Below, piece after piece: positions 1-8,635 of a DNA stretch of 64,000 bases. The notes beneath the pieces are model-generated. The model worked only from the letters and a program-made list of their open reading frames with translations. It was not told the DNA's origin and did not search any database. The DNA lies in NCBI GenBank assembly GCA_041392125.1, contig JAWKMR010000003.1, forward strand, positions 248,001-312,000, given 5' to 3'. Within the stretch, counting starts at the first letter, position 1. Each line of letters begins with the position of its first letter. A program made the translations under genes and the position numbers. The stretch comes from Halomarinibacterium sp041392125 (GTDB lineage: Bacteria; Bacteroidota; Bacteroidia; Flavobacteriales; Flavobacteriaceae).

Positions 1-85
1 GATTTCAAATTGTTTTGTGTACACGTTCTTTTTTGATGTAAATTTAAGGCTCTTTTATGGCAAAGACTCAAAAATAATTCAATAA

Positions 86-1045
86 ATGCCCTTACTATCT
101 TCAACGTATTCTCCCCACTCTTTTTTTAAAAACGGGCATTTTTCTACCATCTATTCGGCAAAACTGAGAAACGTTCCAAAATTATTTCAGCAAAGGGAGC
201 GACTAGCTTTACCCGACGGAGATTTTATAGATTTGGATTTTTCGTTTGCTGAAAAACCCTCTCAAAAAATAGCTCTTATTTTACACGGTTTGGAAGGAAA
301 TGCGCAACGCACTTACATAAAAGGACAGGCTGCCATTTTAAATGCTTATGAATGGGATACTTGTGCTGTAAACTATAGGGGTTGCAGTGGTGAAACCAAC
401 CGTCTTTTTGAATCGTATCATGCCGGAAAGACTGGTGACTTACACCATGTAGTTCAATACATTTTGGGTAAGAACAAATATGATACAGTTGCGTTGGTAG
501 GTTTTAGTTTGGGAGGAAATTTGTTGTTAAAATACCTGGGGGAGCGAGAAGATATCCCTAAAGAAATTGTTTCGGGAGCAGCTATTTCGGCTCCGCTGTA
601 TCTAAAAGGGTCGCTGGAACATCTCTCCCAATGGAATAATTGGTTGTATCGTACTTCCTTTTTATACCATCTTCGAAAAAAATATCGAGAAAAGATGAAC
701 TTATTTCCGGAAGATACTTCGGCAGAAAATTATAAAAAAATTAAAAGCCTTAAAACCTTCGACGATATTTATACAGCTCCAGCCCACGGATTTAAAGATG
801 CTTACGATTATTATGAAAAAAATAGCAGCCTTGCTTTTTTACCAAATATTAAAGTTCCTGCTTTTATTCTTAATGCAAAAAATGATAGTTTTTTATCTCA
901 AAAATGTTATCCTTATTCGCTTGCGGAAAAGTCGAAAAACATTTATCTTGAAACTCCCAAATATGGAGGTCATGTAGGCTTTCATAAAACAGATAAACGC
1001 TATTACAGCGAAGAAAGAGTTGTTCAATTTTTAACTTCAAAATAA
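86..1045 (+). CDS. YheT-like alpha/beta-fold hydrolase
   Basis: Predicted cytosolic serine hydrolase of the YheT/ABHD family; the substrate is unknown and may be an ester or lipid. The nucleophile elbow GFSLGGN lies near residue 140. The motif LHGLEGNAQRTY near residue 65 forms the oxyanion region, and GGHVGF near residue 295 carries the catalytic His. The 319-aa length is normal for the family. The start ATG gives the family-like N-terminus, in which 'FKNGHFSTIYSA' resembles the 'NGHLQTI' signature. The azurin gene follows after 8 bp, so the two are probably cotranscribed. Family assignment is strong; exact function is unknown. Confidence 0.88.
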   Translation: MPLLSSTYSPHSFFKNGHFSTIYSAKLRNVPKLFQQRERLALPDGDFIDLDFSFAEKPSQKIALILHGLEGNAQRTYIKGQAAILNAYEWDTCAVNYRGCSGETNRLFESYHAGKTGDLHHVVQYILGKNKYDTVALVGFSLGGNLLLKYLGEREDIPKEIVSGAAISAPLYLKGSLEHLSQWNNWLYRTSFLYHLRKKYREKMNLFPEDTSAENYKKIKSLKTFDDIYTAPAHGFKDAYDYYEKNSSLAFLPNIKVPAFILNAKNDSFLSQKCYPYSLAEKSKNIYLETPKYGGHVGFHKTDKRYYSEERVVQFLTSK

Positions 1046-1053
1046 CTGAAAAA

Positions 1054-1566
1054 ATGAAAAAAATACTATCCATTGTAACCATACTGGCGCTAAGCTTTTT
1101 TTTAAGCTGTGGTGGTAAAGAAGAAAAAAAGGAAGAAAAAGACTCCATGAAAATTGGAACGCAAAAAACAGAAAAGGCGGAAGACTCTAATACGGTAAAT
1201 GTAGCCCTTTCCGGAAACGACTTGATGCAATACGACAAAGCCGAAATAAAAGTAAAAGCCGGGCAAGAGGTTACACTAACGTTACGTCATATCGGGAAAT
1301 TAGATAAAAAAGTAATGGGGCATAACTTTGTATTATTAAAGCAAGGAGTAAATATGGCAGAATTTGGTGCTAAAGCTTCCGAAGCAGGAGAGGCAACAGA
1401 CTGGATTCCGGAAGAAGGGAAAGATGTTATTGTGCACACCAAAATGTTAGCGGGAGGCGAAACTACTTCTATTACTTTTACTGCGCCTGCTGCAGGAACC
1501 TATGATTATATTTGTAGTTTCCCAGGACATGTAGCCATGATGAAAGGGAAGTTTATTGTAGAGTAA
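1054..1566 (+). CDS. Azurin, lipid-anchored blue copper protein
   Basis: Periplasmic type-1 copper electron-transfer protein. It begins with a lipoprotein signal ending in LSCGG (Cys about residue 19), followed by a Lys/Glu-rich linker. The cupredoxin domain covers about residues 48-170. Copper ligands are visible: His in GHNF, then Cys, His and Met in the C-terminal YICSFPGHVAMMKG motif. It sits 8 bp behind the YheT-like gene. Flavobacterial azurins are usually tethered this way and pass electrons to cytochrome c peroxidase or oxidases; no such partner is in the window. Confidence 0.95.
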   Translation: MKKILSIVTILALSFFLSCGGKEEKKEEKDSMKIGTQKTEKAEDSNTVNVALSGNDLMQYDKAEIKVKAGQEVTLTLRHIGKLDKKVMGHNFVLLKQGVNMAEFGAKASEAGEATDWIPEEGKDVIVHTKMLAGGETTSITFTAPAAGTYDYICSFPGHVAMMKGKFIVE

Positions 1567-1587
1567 GAAATTGTTTGCCAAAATTTT

Positions 1588-1621
1588 AAAAGTGGATGGT
1601 TATAAAAAATCATCCACTTTT
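1588..1621. terminator. Bidirectional terminator between azurin and TIM-barrel genes
   Basis: An 11-bp perfect stem (AAAAGTGGATG / CATCCACTTTT) with a 12-nt loop is flanked by A/T runs on both strands. It lies between convergent genes. On the minus strand the stem overlaps the last codons and stop of the TIM-barrel gene, so the terminator is partly coding. Confidence 0.75.
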
Positions 1622-2535
1622 TTATAGGCATCTATGACTCTTTGCTCTCCTTCTTTTCCCTCAACAGAGTTTCCGTGTTCCATCCCTAATATTCCTTTAT
1701 ATCCTTTATGATAGATATATTTAAAAATATTTTGGTAATTAATTTCTCCGGTAGTAGGCTCATTTCTGCCGGGGTTGTCTCCTATTTGAAAATATGCAAT
1801 CTCATCCCAGCAGGCTTCAATATTGGGCAATAAGTTCCCTTCTTGAATTTGTTGATGGTAAATATCAAAAAGAATTTTACACGATGGGCTATCTACCGCT
1901 TTACAAATTTGAAATGCTTGCGGAGACTCTTTCAGAAATAATCCCGGATGATTCCTGAAATTTAAAGGTTCTAAAACCATGACTAAATTGTGGGGTTCTA
2001 AAATTTCAGCGGCTCTTTTTAAACTTTCTACCACATTTGCGGTTTGAAAATCATTGTCTAAACGCAAATCCACAAACCCCGGAACAACCGTCATCCATTT
2101 TGCATTGACCCTTTTGGCCACCTCAACAGAGGCTGTAATATTTTGAAGAAATTCCTCTCTCCATGCTTTTTTACCACTAGCTAAGTTGGGTTCGTTCCAA
2201 TAGATTTTATGTGCCACAAAAACACCCATTTGCAAGCCTAATTCTTCCATTTTGGAAGCCATTTTATTCTGTATTGCTATAGATCTATTTCGCATTTCGT
2301 TGTCTTCAAAAGCAGAAAACCCTTGATCTGCCATAAATTCTAATTGCGAAATAATATCCTCTCCCACATGGGCTTTAAACATTCCATCGTGTGGAGCGTA
2401 GTTTAAATGAAATGTGTGTTTTTGATTTAAATTTTGAGCACTTTTTGAAAGCATTTCACTCGCTAAAACACTTCCGCCAAAAGTAAAAAGGGACCCTGTT
2501 AAGGCTCCCTTTTGTATAAATTTTCTTCGGTCCAT
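1600..2535 (-). CDS. Tat-exported hydroxypyruvate isomerase-like TIM-barrel protein
   Basis: Xylose-isomerase-like TIM barrel of the Hyi type. The start was chosen at MDRRKFIQKGALTG (ATG at 2535), because this gives a twin-arginine signal and leaves 10 bp after the preceding gene; an upstream in-frame ATG at 2562 would overlap that gene. Typical metal-site segments are visible: VLEPLN, LFDIYHQQ, IGDNPGRNEP and GMEHG. The substrate is probably a (keto)sugar rather than hydroxypyruvate itself, given export and its place as third gene behind a GMC dehydrogenase and its small subunit. Length about 311 aa. Fold and export are well supported; the substrate is inferred. Confidence 0.88.
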   Translation of the reverse strand: MDRRKFIQKGALTGSLFTFGGSVLASEMLSKSAQNLNQKHTFHLNYAPHDGMFKAHVGEDIISQLEFMADQGFSAFEDNEMRNRSIAIQNKMASKMEELGLQMGVFVAHKIYWNEPNLASGKKAWREEFLQNITASVEVAKRVNAKWMTVVPGFVDLRLDNDFQTANVVESLKRAAEILEPHNLVMVLEPLNFRNHPGLFLKESPQAFQICKAVDSPSCKILFDIYHQQIQEGNLLPNIEACWDEIAYFQIGDNPGRNEPTTGEINYQNIFKYIYHKGYKGILGMEHGNSVEGKEGEQRVIDAYKKVDDFL

Positions 2536-2545
2536 GTAATAATGA

Positions 2546-3235
2546 TTATAATGCCATGGCATTTCCGTTACCAGCTTCGCTTAAAGGAATACATCCTTTT
2601 TGCTGCCCTGGAACAGGATCGTACCAAAGTACATTTTTACCTATTTCTTCGCTTGTTTTCCACCCCCAAACGGTCAACCCTCGAATAGAAGAAAGCAAAT
2701 AAAATAGTTGCGCATCTTTATCAAAAGTAGCAGAAGGATTTTCTTTTAAAGCTGTTAGGTAGTCCCCCATGGCTTTTCCATAAACCTTTTGCTGTTCTTT
2801 ATCTGTTTTAAGATACTTGGCTAACATTTGGTCATATTCTTCTGGGGTGCCTTTGTCTAATTCTTTATTGAAAGTGGTTTTAAACTCGGCTTCAAAGGTT
2901 GCGAAAGCATTTTTTACAAATTGTTGTTCTCTGGAGGCTGAAACTTCCCAAAATTCATCTTCAATTTGAGATTTATCTGAAGGTAGTACTTCATTCCAAT
3001 AACTATCAATAAATTGGTGTACTCCTAAAGCCACTGCTCCTGGAATTTGCTCATCATTAGGAATAATTAAATCTACCATACTTTTAAGTGCATGGCCTTG
3101 AGCGGGAGAAACAAAAGCCGGAGTAAAAACAGGGCCCGTTTCTTTACAACTTTGTAAAATACTAATAATGGTGGGCGTAGCCACTAAGGCTCCTGCACCC
3201 CATCCTAAATTTCGTAAGGCTTGTCTTCTATCCAT
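2546..3235 (-). CDS. Gluconate 2-dehydrogenase subunit 3-like protein, Tat signal
   Basis: Small subunit of membrane or periplasmic GMC dehydrogenases (gluconate_2-dh3 family). The N-terminus MDRRQALRNLGWGAGALVA is a twin-arginine signal, followed by a Cys in 'SILQSCKE' that could carry a lipid. The body has the 'LIIPNDEQIPGAVALGVHQFID' type segment normal for the family. It overlaps the GMC gene by one base (TAATG), so translation is probably coupled. The GMC partner lacks its own signal, so this subunit probably carries it through the Tat pore as a folded complex (inference from related dehydrogenases). Confidence 0.9.
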   Translation of the reverse strand: MDRRQALRNLGWGAGALVATPTIISILQSCKETGPVFTPAFVSPAQGHALKSMVDLIIPNDEQIPGAVALGVHQFIDSYWNEVLPSDKSQIEDEFWEVSASREQQFVKNAFATFEAEFKTTFNKELDKGTPEEYDQMLAKYLKTDKEQQKVYGKAMGDYLTALKENPSATFDKDAQLFYLLSSIRGLTVWGWKTSEEIGKNVLWYDPVPGQQKGCIPLSEAGNGNAMAL

Positions 3236-4929
3236 TAGGCTTCTTTTTTAATTTGGTTAACAGCATGATTTGCAGCTCTGGCACTAAATGCCATATAGGT
3301 TAATGATGGGTTTACACAACTGGCGGAGGTCATGAATGAACCATCTGTACAGTATACATTGGATACGGCATGTAATTGATTATTGCCATTGCACACAGAG
3401 GTTTTAGGATCACTTCCCATGCGGGCAGTTCCCATTTCATGAATTCCTAACCCTGGTGCTCCCGGATCATCCCAAGGGCGTATATCTCTATATCCAGCTT
3501 TTTCAAGCATTTCAATTGCTTGTTGTACCATATCTTTACGCATTTCATACTCATTTTCCTTCCATTCTGCATCAAAAGTAACTGTTGGCAAACCCCATTT
3601 ATCTAATTTTTCGTAATCAAGCGTCATTTTATTTTCATGATATGGTAAGCACTCCCCAAAGCCCATAAGCGTCATACTCCAACCTCCGGGTTTAACAATA
3701 GCTTCTTTCATTTGTTTTCCGTAACTAAGCTCGGCGACCATTTCATAATCGGAACGTCCGGCGCCTCCTTGATACCCATAGCCTCGTTTGAAGTTGGGCA
3801 TATCGGTTTTTCCTCCTATATTTCTGAATCTTGGAATGTACAATCCATTGGGGCGTCTTCCTTTGTAGTGCTTATCTTCAAAGGCATCTATTTTTGCCGT
3901 AGCACCCGCTTTAAAGTGGTGATCCATAATATTACATCCTAATTCACCGCTATCGTTCCCCATTCCATTTGGAAATCTTTCACTTTTAGACTGAAGTAAA
4001 ATGCTGGCCGTTGCAATAGCTGATGCACAAAGGAAAATAACTTTCGCTTTAAATTCGAGTTTTTCTCCGCTTTCTGAATCAATTACTTTAACTCCCGTTG
4101 CTTTTTGGGTAGCGTCATCGTACATCACTTCGTGCACAATAGAATTAGGACGCAGCGTTAAATTTCCTGTTTTTTCTGCTGCCGGAAGCGTAGAAGAAAC
4201 ACTACTGAAATATCCTCCAAAGGGACAACCCCGCATACACCTATTTCTAAATTGACATGCAGACCGCCCGTCATGTGTTTTGGTCCCAGTAATATGCGCT
4301 GTACGACCAATGGTTAAAACGCGACCATCATCATAGTTTTTTGCCATGGATTCTTTTAAATCAATTTCGGCACAATTCAATTCCATAGGAGGCGAAAAAA
4401 CACCATCCGGAAGCACTTCTAATCCAAGCGCTTCACCGCTTACTCCAATAAACTCTTCTACTTTATCATACCAAGGAGCAATGTCTTTGTAGCGCACCGG
4501 CCAATCTACAGCAACACCTTCTTTTTTATTTGCTTCAAAATCTATGTCACTTAAACGATAACTCTGGCGTCCCCACATAATAGATCGTCCTCCTACATGG
4601 TATCCTCTCATCCAATCGAATCTTTTTACTTCGTTGTAGGGGTGTATTAAATCATTTACAAAGAAATGCCGGTGGGCTTCATCCGTCGTATATCCACTTC
4701 TTGCTTGCTTTAGTTGCTTTTTTTGTTCTTCTAGAGGCAATTGCCCTTTAAATTTGAAGTCCCAAGGATCCATATTGGCTGTTGGATAGTCTTCAATATG
4801 TTTAATCATTCGCCCTCTTTCCAGGACTAATGTTTTCATACCATTTTCACAAAGCTCCTTAGCAGCCCATCCACCGCTTATACCGGAACCTACTACGATG
4901 GCGTCGTACATTTCATCAGGTTTTGCCAT
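3235..4929 (-). CDS. GMC-family FAD oxidoreductase (probable glycoside 3-dehydrogenase subunit)
   Basis: Large catalytic subunit of a GMC dehydrogenase, 564 aa. The FAD-binding GSGISGGWAAKEL lies near residue 13. A central CRNRCMRGCPFGGYF Cys cluster is present, and the active-site HEMGTARMG lies near residue 498, with NPSLTYMAFSARAA at the C-terminus. No signal peptide is seen. It is first in a minus-strand operon with its small subunit and a Tat-exported TIM barrel, and is divergent from a DUF1080/MocA/TIM-barrel operon. That context suggests oxidation of the C3 hydroxyl of glycosides to 3-keto forms, although other sugar or polyol substrates are possible. Family certain; substrate inferred. 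Confidence 0.92.
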   Translation of the reverse strand: MAKPDEMYDAIVVGSGISGGWAAKELCENGMKTLVLERGRMIKHIEDYPTANMDPWDFKFKGQLPLEEQKKQLKQARSGYTTDEAHRHFFVNDLIHPYNEVKRFDWMRGYHVGGRSIMWGRQSYRLSDIDFEANKKEGVAVDWPVRYKDIAPWYDKVEEFIGVSGEALGLEVLPDGVFSPPMELNCAEIDLKESMAKNYDDGRVLTIGRTAHITGTKTHDGRSACQFRNRCMRGCPFGGYFSSVSSTLPAAEKTGNLTLRPNSIVHEVMYDDATQKATGVKVIDSESGEKLEFKAKVIFLCASAIATASILLQSKSERFPNGMGNDSGELGCNIMDHHFKAGATAKIDAFEDKHYKGRRPNGLYIPRFRNIGGKTDMPNFKRGYGYQGGAGRSDYEMVAELSYGKQMKEAIVKPGGWSMTLMGFGECLPYHENKMTLDYEKLDKWGLPTVTFDAEWKENEYEMRKDMVQQAIEMLEKAGYRDIRPWDDPGAPGLGIHEMGTARMGSDPKTSVCNGNNQLHAVSNVYCTDGSFMTSASCVNPSLTYMAFSARAANHAVNQIKKEA

Positions 4930-5068
4930 TATTTTTTCAGTTTTTAAGGTGATTTTACTTTATAAAGACTCCAGTGTTTGAGAGTACCAAGAATTATAAA
5001 GTTAACTACTAATTTCCATTATTTTTTTCGATTACACAAAAATCCTCTCTTAAAAGAATAGGATTGTT

Positions 5069-5088
5069 AACCGAAAACGTTTTCGGTT
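5069..5088. promoter_or_regulatory. Perfect 20-bp palindromic operator, LacI type
   Basis: AACCGAAAACGTTTTCGGTT is a perfect palindrome with a central ACGT, as in LacI-family operators. It lies in the 267-bp spacer between the divergent GMC operon and the lipoprotein TIM-barrel operon. A weak -7-like TATCTTAG sits near 5140, about 50 bp downstream on the plus side. No LacI-family regulator is encoded in the window. Co-regulation of both arms is inferred. Otherwise the spacer is A/T-rich with nothing else recognisable. Confidence 0.7.
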
Positions 5089-5196
5089 GTCAAATTCGCA
5101 ATCCACCCACAAAAGCATGTGAGACCTTTCAAAAAAAAAGTATCTTAGGTGAAATTTTACAACATCAAAAAAAAGTACAAACCAACTCCCTTTAAA

Positions 5197-6171
5197 ATGA
5201 AAAAAATAATCCTTTTAATAGTCTCACTAAGTGTGGTGTTTTCTTGTAAGAATGCCAAAGAAGAGCATCCCGAAACTGCCGAAGTTGTTACCGACACCCT
5301 CCCTGCCAAAAGTTACCCATTATCCTTAGCGCAGTGGTCTCTTAATAAACCTATTTTTGCGGGCACTGCAGACCCGATGGATTTTGCCAAAACGGCGAGT
5401 GAATTAGGTTTTGAAGGACTTGAATATGTGAGTCAGCTTTATACCAATGAAGCCATAAAATTCCCGATGAAAGATGCCGGATTACAAACTATTTTAGATT
5501 CCTTAAAAGCCAGAAGTGATAGATACGGCATGAAAAACGTGCTAATTATGATTGATGGCGAAGGAGATTTTTCTTTTAATGATGAAAAACTTACAGCGCA
5601 AGCGGTTGAAAATCATAAAAAGTGGGTAGATGCAGCGGCTTTCTTGGGCTGTCATTCCATTCGTGTAAACCTTTTTGGGGAAGAAGACCCGGAGGCATGG
5701 GTTAAAAATTCGGTACGCTCACTCAAAGCACTTTGCGAATATGCTGCTCCAAAAAATGTGAATATTATTGTGGAGAATCACGGAGGTCTTTCCAGCAACG
5801 GTGAATTATTAGCAAGAGTGATGAAAGAAGTAAATATGCCCAATTGTGGTACGTTACCGGATTTTGGAAATTTCTGTTTAAAGCGAGAAGGTGGGGCTCG
5901 TTGGGGGGCGCCTTGTGTGGAAGAGTACGATCGTTATAAAGGAACCGAAGAAATTCTTCCTTATGCAACGGGTGTTTCAGCTAAATCTTATGCCTTTGAT
6001 GCCGATGGAAATGAAACTACGATTGACTACTACAAAATGTTTGAAATAATTAAAAATTCCGATTTTGATGCCTACGTAGGTATTGAATTTGAAGGCTCAG
6101 AGGAAGATCCCATGGCAGGCATAAAAGCCACCAAAGCCCTTGTTGAAAAAGCCATCGCGCACTCTAATTAA
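5197..6171 (+). CDS. Lipoprotein sugar phosphate isomerase/epimerase-like TIM barrel
   Basis: AP-endonuclease-2/xylose-isomerase-like TIM barrel of about 324 aa. The start was set at MKKIILLIVSLSVVFSCKN (ATG 5197), because this yields a clean SPII signal; the in-frame ATG at 5149 adds a basic tail that would spoil it. Metal-site segments include IIVENHGG, TLPDFGNF and YVGIEFEGSEEDP. Lipidation places it in the periplasm or on the outer membrane. It is first in a plus-strand run with permease, MocA, TIM-barrel and DUF1080 genes. It probably isomerises or epimerises a keto-sugar; the reaction is not deducible from sequence alone. Confidence 0.87.
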   Translation: MKKIILLIVSLSVVFSCKNAKEEHPETAEVVTDTLPAKSYPLSLAQWSLNKPIFAGTADPMDFAKTASELGFEGLEYVSQLYTNEAIKFPMKDAGLQTILDSLKARSDRYGMKNVLIMIDGEGDFSFNDEKLTAQAVENHKKWVDAAAFLGCHSIRVNLFGEEDPEAWVKNSVRSLKALCEYAAPKNVNIIVENHGGLSSNGELLARVMKEVNMPNCGTLPDFGNFCLKREGGARWGAPCVEEYDRYKGTEEILPYATGVSAKSYAFDADGNETTIDYYKMFEIIKNSDFDAYVGIEFEGSEEDPMAGIKATKALVEKAIAHSN

Positions 6172-6187
6172 CCAAAATTTTTAAAAG

Positions 6188-7414
6188 ATGAAATCAACCA
6201 CTCGTTTTCAATTATCGTTTATGATGTTCCTCGAATTTTTTATTTGGGGAGGATGGTTTGTAACCATGGGTACTTTTTTAGGAAATAACCTGTCTGCTTC
6301 GGGTGCTGAAACAGGGATGGCTTACTCCACCCAATCTTGGGGGGCTATTATTGCTCCTTTCATCATCGGACTGATTGCTGACCGATTTTTTAACGCTGAG
6401 AAAATTCTAGGAGTATTACATTTAATTGGAGCCGTATTGATGTATCAAATGTCCAAAGCAACCGATTTTGGTGTTTTCTATCCTTACGTTTTAGGCTACA
6501 TGATTGCCTACATGCCCACACTTGCTTTAGTTAATTCCGTTTCCTTTAACCAAATGAAAGATCCCTCAAAAGATTTTCCATTTATCCGTGTTTGGGGAAC
6601 CATTGGTTGGATTGTAGCAGGACTACTCATTAGTTTTGCTTTTAAATGGGATTCTCTGGAAAATATAGGTCAAGGAATGTTATCCAATACTTTTTTAATG
6701 ACAGCCATAGCTTCGGCAATATTAGGTGTTTTTAGTTTTGCCTTGCCAAAAACACCTCCTCAAGCTAAAGGCGAAAAAGCAAGTATTGCGGATATTTTAG
6801 GCTTGGATGCTTTAAAATTATTAAAGGATAGAAATTTCTTAGTGTTTTTCCTTTCTTCAGTATTAATCTGTATTCCGCTTGCTTTTTATTATCAAAATTT
6901 AAGCCCCTTTTTAACCGAAAGCGGTGTAGAAAATTCAACTGCTTGGGCTTCCGGAGGTCAAATTTCAGAAGTATTATTTATGCTCTTACTTCCTTTTTTC
7001 TTCAAAAAATTTGGGTTCAAAAAAACTATTATTGTTGGTATGCTGGCTTGGGGCATTAGATATTTATTATTTGCATACGGCAATGCAGGAGAACTATTCT
7101 TTATGTTAATTTTAGGAATATTATTACACGGAATGTGCTATGATTTCTTCTTTGTTTCAGGGCAAATTTATACCGATAGCAAAGCCGGAGAAAAAGTAAA
7201 AAGTGCCGCCCAAGGGCTTATTACATTGGCAACCTATGGTGTGGGAATGTTAATTGGTTTTTATGTTGCCGGAAAAATAACCGATGCTAATATTATTGAC
7301 GAAGGAGGACATACTTGGCAAACCATTTGGAGATTTCCAGCCTTATTCGCTGCGGGAGTGTTAATCCTATTTGCCCTATTGTTTAAAAACGAAAAAATAG
7401 AATACAAAGAATAA
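6188..7414 (+). CDS. MFS permease, nucleoside:H+ symporter-like
   Basis: Inner-membrane transporter, 408 aa with about 12 hydrophobic segments. The N-terminus FLEFFIWGGWFVTMGTFLG resembles the NupG/XapB family. It follows the lipoprotein TIM barrel by 16 bp and precedes the MocA gene by 3 bp. In Bacteroidetes such permeases next to MocA/TIM-barrel genes probably import a sugar derivative rather than a nucleoside. Here it would bring the (keto)sugar released in the periplasm to the cytosolic MocA and TIM-barrel enzymes. Transporter class certain; cargo inferred. Confidence 0.85.
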   Translation: MKSTTRFQLSFMMFLEFFIWGGWFVTMGTFLGNNLSASGAETGMAYSTQSWGAIIAPFIIGLIADRFFNAEKILGVLHLIGAVLMYQMSKATDFGVFYPYVLGYMIAYMPTLALVNSVSFNQMKDPSKDFPFIRVWGTIGWIVAGLLISFAFKWDSLENIGQGMLSNTFLMTAIASAILGVFSFALPKTPPQAKGEKASIADILGLDALKLLKDRNFLVFFLSSVLICIPLAFYYQNLSPFLTESGVENSTAWASGGQISEVLFMLLLPFFFKKFGFKKTIIVGMLAWGIRYLLFAYGNAGELFFMLILGILLHGMCYDFFFVSGQIYTDSKAGEKVKSAAQGLITLATYGVGMLIGFYVAGKITDANIIDEGGHTWQTIWRFPALFAAGVLILFALLFKNEKIEYKE

Positions 7415-7417
7415 ATT

Positions 7418-8551
7418 ATGAGTAATAAAATAAGATGGGGCGTGCTTGGAGGAGGTGGCGATTCCTTAATAGGTGTGCTACACCGTGTTGCAGCCAGCAT
7501 GTTTGATGCCTACCAGCTTACAGGAGCCGTTTTTAATCCCGATTTTAATGCCAATATCGGTTTTGCCGAAGAAATTGGTATCCCAACCAATCGTATTTAT
7601 AAAGATTTCGATACCATGGTTGCTGAAGAATTAAAGCTTCCTGAAAGTGAAAGAATACAAGTGTTTTCAGTATTAACACCCAACTTTTTGCATTATCCCA
7701 TGGCCAAAAAATTGATGGAAAGTGGTTTTCATGTGATTTGCGAAAAACCTATGACCATGACTTATGCAGAAGCCTTAGAGTTAGAAGCTGTTCAGAAAAA
7801 AAACAACAACATCTTTGCGCTTACACACACTTACACCGGTTATCCTATGGTACGTCAAATGAAAAAAATGATTGCCGATGGGGTCCTTGGGGATATTCAA
7901 AAAATAGATGTACAATATTATCAAGGGTGGATAAACCCTATTATTCACGATAAAGAAAAGCGAAGTACTACTTGGCGGTTAGATCCCTCAAAATCTGGAA
8001 TTAGTTGTTGCATGGGGGATATTGGGGTTCATGCCTACCAAATGCTGGAATTTGTAACCGGAATGGAAGTTAAATCCATTTTAGCAGACCTCAACCATTT
8101 ATACGATGATAACCAAATGGATATCGACGGAACTGTATTGCTTCGTTTAGGCAAGTATACTAAAGGAGTGCTTCGGGCCAGCCAAATTGCTACTGCCGAA
8201 GAGAATAATTTTACGGTTGCAGTATACGGAAAAAAAGGAAGTTTAAAATGGGAACAGGAAAATCCTAATTATTTATACCATTTAGAAGATGGCGAGCCCA
8301 TTAAAACCTTAAAACCCGGAAATGGGTATAATAGCAAACTATCGTTGGATGGAACCAAACTCCCTCCGGGACACCCAGAAGGAATTTTTGATGCTATGGG
8401 AAATATTTACAAAGGCGTAGCAAAAGCAGTGAGAAAACAACCGTATGATAAAGCTGAATTCCCTTCGATGCGAGACGGAGTTCGTGGAATGAATTTTATT
8501 GAAACAAGCGTTGCCTCTCACAAAGAAGGGAATGTTTGGAAGGAATTGTAA
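7418..8551 (+). CDS. Gfo/Idh/MocA-family NAD(P)-dependent oxidoreductase
   Basis: Cytosolic sugar dehydrogenase/reductase, 377 aa. The N-terminal Rossmann fold has the glycine-rich GVLGGGGDSL near residue 7. The EKP motif appears in FHVICEKPMTM near residue 107, and a C-terminal substrate domain includes CCMGDIGVHAYQM. It is embedded in the putative 3-keto-glycoside operon, where MocA enzymes typically reduce a 3-keto-sugar or oxidise the parent sugar with NAD(P)H/NAD+. It ends one base before a short dispersed repeat (8552-8577). Family certain; substrate unproven. Confidence 0.93.
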   Translation: MSNKIRWGVLGGGGDSLIGVLHRVAASMFDAYQLTGAVFNPDFNANIGFAEEIGIPTNRIYKDFDTMVAEELKLPESERIQVFSVLTPNFLHYPMAKKLMESGFHVICEKPMTMTYAEALELEAVQKKNNNIFALTHTYTGYPMVRQMKKMIADGVLGDIQKIDVQYYQGWINPIIHDKEKRSTTWRLDPSKSGISCCMGDIGVHAYQMLEFVTGMEVKSILADLNHLYDDNQMDIDGTVLLRLGKYTKGVLRASQIATAEENNFTVAVYGKKGSLKWEQENPNYLYHLEDGEPIKTLKPGNGYNSKLSLDGTKLPPGHPEGIFDAMGNIYKGVAKAVRKQPYDKAEFPSMRDGVRGMNFIETSVASHKEGNVWKEL

Positions 8552-8577
8552 TGTCTGGTCGAGCGCAGTCGAGACCT
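8552..8577. repeat. Short dispersed repeat, CGACTGCGCTC family, copy 1
   Basis: A GC-rich near-palindrome (TGTCTGGTCGAGCGCAGTC...) directly follows the MocA stop. It shares the core GAGCGCAGTCGA with the reverse complement of the repeat at 56019-56043. Such elements recur between genes in flavobacterial genomes (remembered, not searched). Confidence 0.65.
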
Positions 8578-8614
8578 CCATTATATTAAAAACTAATATT
8601 AATTATAAAAGTTA

Positions 8615-8628
8615 CCCGCCTCCGCGGG
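8615..8628. repeat. CCCGC/GCGGG hairpin before the TIM-barrel start
   Basis: CCCGC-CTCC-GCGGG forms a 5-bp all-GC stem ending 7 bp upstream of the ATG at 8636, where a ribosome would load. The G+C content contrasts sharply with the A/T-rich surroundings. It probably belongs to another dispersed intergenic hairpin class. Confidence 0.6.
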
Positions 8629-8635
8629 CAGTACT

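Noticed and set aside
870..1238. Minus-strand frame of 122 codons across the YheT-azurin junction
   Set aside because: Antisense to two well-supported genes; low-complexity Phe/Ser/Lys composition.
6188..7414. Nucleoside transport as the permease's true function
   Set aside because: The family resemblance is real, but no nucleoside-catabolism gene is nearby and the context is sugar oxidation; kept as family name only.
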